Shown here: in pieces, positions 1-7,100 of the stretch | Layout of the letters: each line of letters opens with the position of its first letter | Numbering within the stretch: the first letter of the stretch is position 1 | Origin: Vibrio tasmaniensis 1F-187 | GTDB lineage: Bacteria; Pseudomonadota; Gammaproteobacteria; Enterobacterales; Vibrionaceae | DNA length: 8,978 nucleotides | Direction of reading: 5' to 3' | Assembly: GCF_000272405.2 (NCBI RefSeq) | Contig: NZ_AJZM02000214.1 | Location: forward strand, 1 to 8,978 | Position numbers and translations under genes: made by a program | The notes under the pieces: generated by a model | Databases searched by the model: none | What the model was told of the DNA's origin: nothing | What the model saw: only the letters and a program-made list of their open reading frames with translations

Positions 1-19
1 CTCGAAAGGTCAACACGCC

Positions 20-2065
20 CTAGTAAGGTTCAGGAAAGCGGGTGGTTTTACCGTCACCACTAAGTGTTGTGATCGACTGTGGTTTACCATCCTCATCTAG
101 CCTTAATTCACCAATCGCACTTCGGTTTGAAAGGCGATAGAAGGTTTGATTGTCTGGGCTTCGCTTCTCGATCTTTAAGCGCTTTCGCTTGGTGAAATAG
201 TTCAAAACTGAGCGAGGACTGTATAACAGGCGGTCCCACACATCACAGAATTTAAGCAGCGGCGCTGGGAATTGATTTTTAATGCCACTACAGGTGATTT
301 GATAAATGTTCGGGCTATTTCGGCGGTATCTAAGCTTGATATCGTAAGCAAAGGAGTAGTGAACATCGCCCGAAAGCACCACGAAATTGGTCGGTGTTTT
401 GGTATGGGTAAAGATACTGATCAGCGTATTGGCACTGCCCGGATGTGCCATCCAGTTTTCAGCGTCAATCACCAATGGCTTACCAATTGTTGTCGCCATT
501 TTTTGTAGTGTTTCAATGAACTTAACGCCGAACATTGGCGCAGCAGAAACAATCACGACTTTATCTTGATGCATCAATTGATGTTGAAATTCAATCAAGG
601 CCTCCCAGTCCATCAAACCTGAAGGTTTATTCATACGAGATTCCGAACGCCAGCGACGGGTTCGGGTATCCAACACAATGACTTTGGGTGAAGTATCTAT
701 TGTGTAATGCCACTCCTCAAAGCGACTCAACATCTCAATGAAGGCTCGATGCTTGTTTGGCTCGATGTCGCTAACAGAGTGAGTAGTCGCGGCATCGCCG
801 GTTTCACTGTTCGTTTGTTTAAGGTTGTCCGTTTGTTCAACGTCATGCGTTTGTTTAAGAACGCGCGGTTGATCGACAAAAAGCTGTTTTGCTTGCTCGA
901 TGAATGTCTCGTCGAAGCTCTCCGGTTTATTACCCCAGCCCTGACACATCCAGTAAGCCGCAAGGCCGTTACCAATGACTTGAGTTGCGAACTGGTTTTG
1001 GTCTACGGCATGTTCCCAACCCACGGTAAGGTTCCAATCATCGGTCACATCGTGATCATCAAAGATCATGTACGTAGGGATATGTGCGAACAGACGTTGT
1101 ACTTGCGGTAAGCCAGCAATGAAATCATCCATGATGACGCTTTCATCACGCCACTGTTGTTGCTCAGTCGGTGTTAATTGGCGTCCACCTTGAGTGAAGT
1201 TATTCTCAATTAAGCGCTCTCGATTGACACACTGCCACAGTGTCGGCGACCAAACTAACAGGTACATCGCGATAAACTCAGACAGCGTGACCAAGTGGTT
1301 TTCACAATCGGTAGAGCTAAAAATCGGTACGCCACGATTCGGGAAGAACTTATCGAGCATGGATTCTGAAGTGGTGTGGTGTGGCAAGTACTGATCACGT
1401 TGATATAAGTGATATTCGCTCTCAAATAAGGCGTCACTGCTGTTGATTCGGTTAACTTGCGAGTCAGTCGGTAAGCTCTCTCCCACTAGGCCAAGCAATT
1501 GAATCACTTGCTGAATAGCATCAAGTGTTGGTCCTGCCACATGGTCAGCGTAGATCTGATCGCCGCTCATCATCAGCATATCGGGTCTTTCAGCGACGGT
1601 TTGATCGGCAATCTTGTTATCTGCTGCGACTAGGCTGTCTTTGCTTGGATGATGTGGATTACGGCAAGAGCCATGAAGAATGTAATCAGCCGAGGTAGAT
1701 ATCTTAAACTCAACGCGAGATTTACCGTTGTAAACAAGGTGAGGTGCGAGCTCTTTTAATGAGCCTGACTCTGTGTGAACGTCATACTCTAGAGGTGTAT
1801 TCGTCGGGAACTCGCCTTGTAAGCGGATGAGCGTTACCCACGCATGTGTACCGATTTGAATCGAATCATGATCTTCAAGCGATGAGGTATAAAACGGCTG
1901 GTCTTGTGCTGCTTCAGAATCGTCTATTTCTTGAGTATGAAGTTCGGCTCTGCCTGTCAGAGGCGAGCTGGTGGCTAACCAAAGTACGACTTCAGTTGCA
2001 GTCGTTTTTCTTAAAATGGGTCCGGCGAGTAACAGGGGAAGAGATGATGTCGTAGAGGGTTTCAA
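20..2065 (-). CDS. PhoD-type metallophosphatase (alkaline phosphatase D family), probably cytoplasmic
   Basis: A 681-residue protein of the PhoD-like metallophosphatase family, predicted to hydrolyse phosphomonoesters or phosphodiesters; the substrate is unknown. An N-terminal beta domain (about residues 9-120, starting LLAGPILRKT) precedes the catalytic domain. Visible metal-site motifs are GSCR at 132-135, GDQIYAD at 168-174, FDDHD at 335-339 and SGDVHYSF at 565-572. C134, D169 and Y172 look like counterparts of the iron-binding Cys, Asp and Tyr of Bacillus PhoD (recalled from family knowledge, not aligned). There is no Tat or Sec signal peptide, unlike classical exported PhoD. The TTG start is chosen because AGGT lies 6 nt upstream, the first domain strand begins within about 10 residues, and no other start fits. 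It lies 24 nt downstream of the acidic-protein gene on the same strand, so probably in one operon. Residues 401-418 are a six-residue repeat in a low-complexity loop. The family call is firm; the physiological role is not. Confidence 0.9.
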   Translation of the reverse strand: MKPSTTSSLPLLLAGPILRKTTATEVVLWLATSSPLTGRAELHTQEIDDSEAAQDQPFYTSSLEDHDSIQIGTHAWVTLIRLQGEFPTNTPLEYDVHTESGSLKELAPHLVYNGKSRVEFKISTSADYILHGSCRNPHHPSKDSLVAADNKIADQTVAERPDMLMMSGDQIYADHVAGPTLDAIQQVIQLLGLVGESLPTDSQVNRINSSDALFESEYHLYQRDQYLPHHTTSESMLDKFFPNRGVPIFSSTDCENHLVTLSEFIAMYLLVWSPTLWQCVNRERLIENNFTQGGRQLTPTEQQQWRDESVIMDDFIAGLPQVQRLFAHIPTYMIFDDHDVTDDWNLTVGWEHAVDQNQFATQVIGNGLAAYWMCQGWGNKPESFDETFIEQAKQLFVDQPRVLKQTHDVEQTDNLKQTNSETGDAATTHSVSDIEPNKHRAFIEMLSRFEEWHYTIDTSPKVIVLDTRTRRWRSESRMNKPSGLMDWEALIEFQHQLMHQDKVVIVSAAPMFGVKFIETLQKMATTIGKPLVIDAENWMAHPGSANTLISIFTHTKTPTNFVVLSGDVHYSFAYDIKLRYRRNSPNIYQITCSGIKNQFPAPLLKFCDVWDRLLYSPRSVLNYFTKRKRLKIEKRSPDNQTFYRLSNRSAIGELRLDEDGKPQSITTLSGDGKTTRFPEPY
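812..865 (-). repeat. Imperfect 18-bp tandem repeat, three units, in-frame inside the PhoD-like gene
   Basis: On the plus strand, units start at 812, 830 and 848. The first 12 bases of units 1 and 3 are identical (CGTTTGTTTAAG) and unit 2 differs at three of them (CGTTTGTTCAAC); the last six bases vary. On the coding strand the units read LKQTHD, VEQTDN and LKQTNS, residues 401-418. Because 18 is a multiple of three, gain or loss of a unit would keep the frame. The repeat lies in a polar low-complexity stretch between the FDDHD and SGDVHYSF motifs, probably a surface loop. Confidence 0.75.
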
Positions 2066-2071
2066 TACGGT

Positions 2072-2075
2072 ACCT
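2072..2075 (-). promoter_or_regulatory. Shine-Dalgarno AGGT for the TTG start of the PhoD-like gene
   Basis: On the minus strand AGGT is followed by 6 nt and then TTG at 2065-2063. This supports independent initiation on the downstream ORF even though it is in frame with the upstream one. Confidence 0.6.
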
Positions 2076-2089
2076 AAAATCGTTGGTGG

Positions 2090-2560
2090 CTAGTCGTCGT
2101 GGTGTTGTTTTGTTTCGAGCTTGTTCGTTTCAGGCTCTGTTATGTCAGACTCAGGTGTTTCAGAACCATCTGCTTCAAGGAGTTCGATAACTTCCGAGCT
2201 AGAAAGTTCATGACCCATTAGAAATATTGCCAATAGGGCATCGGCTTTGGTCTTGGTATCGGATGTGTCGTCTAACACTTGCTCCAGTTTTTCACGAATC
2301 ATAGCAATTTCGTGTTCAACAAAACCACGGCCTTCTTCATCCCCTTGATTGTCTTCAGGGGCATTATCGAACTCAAGAAATAGCATGTCGCCGTCTAGGT
2401 TGGTATTCACCAAACGCTCGGGCAACCATGCCTCACCAATAACAATATCCGGATCGGAATCTTTGGGTAAGTGATCTATAATGTTTTGTAATTCGGAGAC
2501 TTTCACAATGCTTTCATTTAACCGAGAATATTCTACATTGTAACGGTCAATGCCGCTCAA
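2090..2560 (-). CDS. Small, very acidic conserved-looking protein of unknown function
   Basis: I do not recognise a named family. As drawn, the protein has 156 residues with about 40 Asp/Glu against 12 Lys/Arg. It has no signal peptide, membrane segment or cysteine, so it is probably a soluble cytoplasmic protein. The central part (around WLPERL, LFLEFDN and EGRGFVEHEI) looks like a folded domain followed by a helix, and the last 25 residues are a polar Glu/Thr-rich tail. The start is uncertain. TTG at 2560 is the longest choice but its AGG is too close to be a good ribosome site. GTG at 2506 would give 138 residues beginning VKVSELQNII, which looks like a natural N-terminus, but it also lacks a clear Shine-Dalgarno. 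It is the upstream partner of the PhoD-like gene and divergent from the MipA/OmpV-like gene. Confidence 0.75.
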   Translation of the reverse strand: MSGIDRYNVEYSRLNESIVKVSELQNIIDHLPKDSDPDIVIGEAWLPERLVNTNLDGDMLFLEFDNAPEDNQGDEEGRGFVEHEIAMIREKLEQVLDDTSDTKTKADALLAIFLMGHELSSSEVIELLEADGSETPESDITEPETNKLETKQHHDD

Positions 2561-2572
2561 ACCTAAAATTAG

Positions 2573-2589
2573 TTAGCCGTTATGGCTAA
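2573..2589. promoter_or_regulatory. Perfect inverted repeat TTAGCC-N5-GGCTAA between divergent genes, candidate operator
   Basis: Two perfect 6-base arms (2573-2578 and 2584-2589) flank the spacer GTTAT in the only intergenic space between the acidic-protein gene (minus) and the outer-membrane protein gene (plus). The position suits a regulator binding site controlling either or both genes, or a small RNA hairpin in the leader. There is no adjacent T-run, so it is not an intrinsic terminator. No specific regulator is recognised. The surrounding 2590-2641 is AT-rich, but I could not pick a convincing -35/-10 pair on either strand. Confidence 0.4.
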
Positions 2590-2641
2590 TAAATGTCTAT
2601 TCAGTAACACAAAATTTATTACAAAGAGTAATTACATAAGA

Positions 2642-3955
2642 ATGAAGCTCAAATATTTACCGACTCTCGCTTCGTCGGGCGTTGTTTTCGTCAGTAGCGT
2701 TTTCCTAAGTGCGAATGCGTGGGCCGCTGAAGAGCAAGAGTGGGGCATCGCTGCAATGTTTCGTACGGCAAGTATTCCTTACGACACGTCAGGTGGCGAC
2801 CAAACGGTTAGCTCTTTTGTTCCAATGCTATTTTTCAAGAACGACTATGTGTTCATTGATGGAACTGAGATGGGTGCTTACCTTTATCAACCCGATGACG
2901 AGAAATGGTCTCTTAATGCTATCTCTCGCATGCGCTTTATTGATATCCCTGCTTCTGAGCAGAATGAAATTGAAGGTGATACGGCGGACTTTGGTGCTCA
3001 ACTGACTTACCAACTTGATGGGCCTTGGTCTGTCGAAACGGAGTTAATGAGCGACAGTGAATTCAATTTTCACGGTAACTTACGTGCGAAAGCTAAGTAT
3101 GAAACCGGAGACTGGGAGTTCACTCCGCGTGCGACACTGCGCTACAAAAGTGCGGATTTCAACAGCGAGTATTACTCAGCAGCAAATGAAACCATCGGCG
3201 CAGGTGTGGACCTGAATGTCGGTGTAGAAGCGCGTTACCATGTGGTTTCGAACTTATACTTATTGGGTTCAACCAGTGTGACTCGACTGGATGACAACGC
3301 TTACGATTCGTCGATTGTTGAAGACCGTTATCAAGGCGAACTTTACCTTGGTTTTGGCTTTTTCAATGATAAAACCAAAGCGCCAAAACCTAAGCTGAGC
3401 AATGCGCCGTATTTACGTGTTGCACACGGCTGGGCGACGCCATCGAATATTGGCGACATCATGAAATTCAACAGGGAGAAAGACGAATACAACAACCAGT
3501 TGACCTCCTTCTTCTATGGCCACCCGTTAACCGATGAGATCTTCGGTTTCCCATTGGACATCTACTTAACACCGGGTATCGCGCATCACTGGAATTCAGA
3601 GGTTCAGTCAAGCAGCACTGAATACATTGTCGCTATCAAAGCGTATTACACTTTCGACTGGCCGACACAATGGCGTGTTGGTGTGGCAGAAGGTATGTCT
3701 TACATCGATTCGCTGACTTACATCGAAGCGAAAGAGATGAAAGAGAAGGGTTATAACGGGAGCCACTTGCTTAATTATCTCGACTTTTCGGTCGATGTAA
3801 ACGTAGGCGATTTGGTGGGTAAGAATGACCTGAACAACTTATGGTTCGGCTATTCGTTGCATCACCGTTCTGCTATTTTTGAAAACGCCTCTCAGTTTGG
3901 TCGAATCAAAGGCGGCAGTAACTACAACACGGTTTATCTACAGTACGAGTTTTAA
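2642..3955 (+). CDS. Outer-membrane protein: MipA/OmpV-like barrel joined to a second, PagL-like C-terminal domain
   Basis: A 437-residue exported protein. The ATG at 2642 is preferred over the in-frame ATG at 2582 because it gives a standard signal peptide (MKLKYLP, a hydrophobic core, then SANAWA before AEEQEW). The earlier ATG would bury it behind 20 polar residues and overlaps the inverted repeat. Neither ATG has a strong Shine-Dalgarno. Residues about 28-241 alternate as amphipathic strands like MipA/OmpV proteins, including a YYSAANETIGAG segment and the strand end ELYLGFGFF. A Lys/Pro linker (about 242-256) leads to about 257-437, a second strand-rich region containing HHRS (407-410) and GGSNYN (424-429) and ending VYLQYEF with a terminal Phe, as expected for BAM insertion. 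MipA and OmpV proteins are usually only about 250 residues. MipA binds the lytic transglycosylase MltA in E. coli; no such role can be inferred here. The gene ends in a strong terminator and appears monocistronic. Confidence 0.8.
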   Translation: MKLKYLPTLASSGVVFVSSVFLSANAWAAEEQEWGIAAMFRTASIPYDTSGGDQTVSSFVPMLFFKNDYVFIDGTEMGAYLYQPDDEKWSLNAISRMRFIDIPASEQNEIEGDTADFGAQLTYQLDGPWSVETELMSDSEFNFHGNLRAKAKYETGDWEFTPRATLRYKSADFNSEYYSAANETIGAGVDLNVGVEARYHVVSNLYLLGSTSVTRLDDNAYDSSIVEDRYQGELYLGFGFFNDKTKAPKPKLSNAPYLRVAHGWATPSNIGDIMKFNREKDEYNNQLTSFFYGHPLTDEIFGFPLDIYLTPGIAHHWNSEVQSSSTEYIVAIKAYYTFDWPTQWRVGVAEGMSYIDSLTYIEAKEMKEKGYNGSHLLNYLDFSVDVNVGDLVGKNDLNNLWFGYSLHHRSAIFENASQFGRIKGGSNYNTVYLQYEF

Positions 3956-3957
3956 GC

Positions 3958-4012
3958 GCGTTTTTTAGCAGGCAGTTTATAACAGGCGTTTTTAGCGTTT
4001 AGTTTTTAACTG
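3958..4012 (+). repeat. Imperfect tandem duplication of about 28 bp in the 3' untranslated region
   Basis: Copy 1 (3958-3985) and copy 2 (3986-4012) both begin GCG, a T-run of 5-6, then AGC. Both continue after four unlike bases with AGTTT(A/T)TAAC. By eye about 21 of 28 positions match, with one single-base gap. It begins two bases after the stop codon of the outer-membrane protein gene. No function is visible. Confidence 0.5.
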
Positions 4013-4084
4013 TGATTTTTGAAACATTCGGTTTGCGTTCGTCACGCTTCCATCGCTTTTACTAACGTGAGAGTGACTAATCAG

Positions 4085-4125
4085 CCTGATAGCAAAAGGT
4101 TTTCCCTTTGTTGTCAGGTTTTTTT
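4085..4125 (+). terminator. Strong Rho-independent terminator after the outer-membrane protein gene
   Basis: A 15-position stem pairs 4085-4099 (CCTGATAGCAAAAGG) with 4104-4118 (CCCTTTGTTGTCAGG) around a TTTT loop. It has two G-U pairs and one A-C mismatch near the loop. Seven T residues follow at 4119-4125. It lies about 130 bases past the stop codon of the outer-membrane protein gene and separates that transcript from hrpA. Confidence 0.85.
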
Positions 4126-4146
4126 GTTTGAGACTTGTGATATAAT
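4118..4146 (+). promoter_or_regulatory. Candidate sigma-70 promoter of hrpA with extended -10
   Basis: A perfect TATAAT at 4141-4146 is preceded by TG at 4138-4139 (TGATATAAT), the extended -10 form. The position 17 bases upstream (4118-4123, GTTTTT) is a poor -35 and lies in the terminator T-run, so recognition would rest on the extended -10. The expected start is near 4153, giving a leader of about 30 nt before the hrpA TTG. Confidence 0.7.
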
Positions 4147-4172
4147 CGCGCGAGTTTAATAAGTACAAGAAT

Positions 4173-4176
4173 AGGA
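4173..4176 (+). promoter_or_regulatory. Shine-Dalgarno AGGA deciding the TTG start of hrpA
   Basis: AGGA is followed by 6 nt and then TTG at 4183. No ATG or GTG with comparable spacing is available, and the first internal Met codons (residues 73-74) lie inside the region conserved with E. coli HrpA. Confidence 0.65.
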
Positions 4177-4182
4177 CACGCT

Positions 4183-7100
4183 TTGACTTCGTCTCCGGAA
4201 AAAGCAGATAACAACAAGAATGCAGCACAGCCAAGTTCTTCACAGAGCAAAGCGAAATCAAATAAGCCTGCATCGAACCGACCTGCTAAACAATTAAATG
4301 CTGAACAATCAAATACCAAAAAAGCTGAACAATCAGCGACAAAGACAAAATCATCTCAGAATAGCCCAGTATCTCTTCGTAAAGCGCTCCACGAATGTAT
4401 GATGCGCGATCGCTTCCGCTTGAGTAAGCGAATTACTGGCGCGAGTAAAATCAAGAACGAACAATCTAAGCACGCTGTCTTCGATGAGATTGCGTTAGAT
4501 ATTGCCAAGTCAATGATGACGGCAACTCAGCGTGCTGCGCAGAAACCAACCATCGAATACCCAGAGATTCTCCCAGTAAGCCAAAAGCGCGATGATATTG
4601 CGAAAGCCATTGCTGAAAACCAAGTAGTTATCGTGGCGGGTGAAACGGGGTCGGGTAAAACTACTCAGTTACCCAAGATCTGTTCTGAGCTTGGCCGAGG
4701 TCGTTTTGGCCTAATTGGTCATACTCAGCCTCGTCGTCTTGCGGCGCGTTCGGTTGCAAACCGTATTGCGGAAGAGATGGAAACGCAGTTGGGTGAATTC
4801 GTTGGTTACAAGGTTCGATTCAACGACCAAATTTCTGAAAACACCCAAATCAAATTGATGACCGACGGTATTCTACTGGCGGAAATTCAACACGACCGTT
4901 TCTTAAGCCAGTACGACACCATCATTATCGATGAAGCGCACGAACGTAGCCTGAACATCGACTTCATCATGGGTTACTTGAGAGAGCTTCTACCAAAGCG
5001 TCCTGACTTGAAAGTGATTATCACGTCGGCGACTATCGATCCTGAGCGTTTCTCGAAGCACTTTAACAACGCACCGATCATTGAAGTGTCAGGCCGTACT
5101 TACCCAGTAGATACGCGTTACCGCCCATTAGGTGGTGATGACAGTGATTCAGACCGCGATCAAATCGAAGGTATCTTTGAAGCCGTTGATGAGCTGTGTG
5201 ATGAAGGCCAAGGCGATATCTTGATCTTCATGAACGGTGAGCGTGAGATTCGTGATACCGCGGACTCTTTAAGTAAACGTAACTTGCGTGATACCGAAAT
5301 TGTTCCGCTTTACGCACGCCTTTCTGCGGGTGAACAGAACCGTATCTTCCAGTCTCATACTGGTCGACGCATTGTTCTGGCGACCAACGTGGCAGAAACC
5401 TCGTTAACCGTTCCGGGTATTAAGTATGTCATCGACCCGGGTACGGCGCGTATTAGCCGTTACAGCTACCGTACTAAAGTACAACGTCTACCGATTGAGC
5501 CAGTGTCTCAAGCGAGTGCTAACCAGCGTAAAGGTCGTTGTGGTCGTGTTGCTGAAGGTATCTGTATTCGCCTGTACTCTGAGGAAGATTTTGAATCACG
5601 CCCAGAGTTTACTGACCCTGAGATTCTTCGTACTAACCTAGCATCGGTTATCCTTCAGATGACAGCGTTAGGCCTAGGCGACATTCAAGCATTCCCATTT
5701 GTTGAAGCGCCCGATAAGCGCAATATTCAAGATGGTGTAAGGCTACTTGAAGAGTTGGGTGCGATTGCGACAGTTGAACCGTCAGCGAACAAAAACAAGA
5801 ACCATGGCGACGATAAGAAGAAGCTAACGGCAATTGGTCGTAAGCTCGCTAAGCTGCCGATTGATCCACGTTTAGCGCGTATGGTGATTGAAGCGCCAAG
5901 CAACCGCTGTTTGCACGAAGTAATGGTGATTGCCTCTGCATTGTCGATTCAAGACCCGCGTGAGCGTCCATCAGACAAGCAACAATCATCTGACGATAAG
6001 CACAAGCGCTTCTTCGATAAAGAGTCAGATTTCATCACGTTTGTGAACCTTTGGGATTACGTTAAGCAGCAACAAAAAGCGCTGTCGAGTAACCAGTTCC
6101 GCAAACAGTGTAAGCAAGATTACCTGAACTATTTACGTATCCGTGAATGGCAAGATGTGTACTTCCAAATTCACCAAGCGATGCGTGAATTAGATACCAA
6201 GCTGAATACAGAGCCGGGCAGCTACGATGGCATTCACATGTCACTGCTATCAGGTTTGCTTTCGCACATCGGTATGAAAGACCAAGAGAAGAATGAATAT
6301 CAAGGTGCTCGTAACGCACGCTTCCATATCTTCCCTGCGTCTGGCTTATTTAAGAAACAGCCTAAGTGGATCATGTCTGCTGAGCTTGTGGAGACCTCAA
6401 AACTTTGGGGCCGTGTTATCGCCAAAATTCAGCCTGAATGGATTGAGCCATTAGCGAAACACTTGATTAAGCGTAGCTACAGCGAACCACATTGGTCGAA
6501 GAAACAAGCGGCGGTAATGGCTCACGAAAAAGTGATGCTTTACGGAATCCCAATCATTCCGAAACGTTTGGTTAATTACGGTGCCATTGATGCCACTGTC
6601 AGCCGTGAGTTGTTTGTACGCAGCGCATTGGTAGAGGGAGAGTGGGAAACCAAACATGCCTTCTTCAAACAGAACCGCAAGCTACTGCAAGAAGTAGAAG
6701 AGCTAGAACATAAGTCTCGCCGTCGTGACATCTTGATCGACGATGATGAACTGTTCGACTTTTATGACCAGCGTGTGGGTGAAGAGGCAGTTTCAGGCCG
6801 TCACTTCGATACATGGTGGAAGAAGACCAGCCAGAAAACACCGGAGCTGCTTAACTTTGAAAAGTCGATGCTGTTCAGAGGTGATGCTAGCCACGTTACT
6901 GATTTGGATTATCCGAACTTCTGGCACCAAAACGGTATCAAGCTGAAGCTGAGCTACCAATTTGAGCCGGGCGATGACAACGATGGTGTAACGGTCCACA
7001 TTCCGCTGCCTATCTTGAACCAAATCGACCAGAACGGTTTTGATTGGCAGATCCCAGGCCTACGTCAGGAACTGGTGATTAGCCTAATTAAGTCGTTACC

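Noticed and set aside
707..1111. Plus-strand ORF of 134 codons opposite the PhoD-like gene
   Set aside because: It lies wholly inside the conserved phosphatase gene on the other strand. Its repetitive part is the shadow of the 18-bp repeat, and it lacks a convincing domain.
2582..2641. Upstream in-frame ATG as start of the outer-membrane protein gene
   Set aside because: It would add 20 polar residues before a canonical signal peptide, lacks a Shine-Dalgarno and overlaps the inverted repeat.
3992..4319. Overlapping minus-strand ORFs of 80-93 codons across the region between the outer-membrane protein gene and hrpA
   Set aside because: They run antisense through the terminator, the hrpA promoter and the start of hrpA. 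Their composition mirrors the low-complexity hrpA tail and shows no recognisable domain.
4399..4404. Internal Met codons 73-74 as the hrpA start
   Set aside because: Homology with E. coli HrpA begins upstream of these codons, and no Shine-Dalgarno precedes them, whereas the TTG has one.
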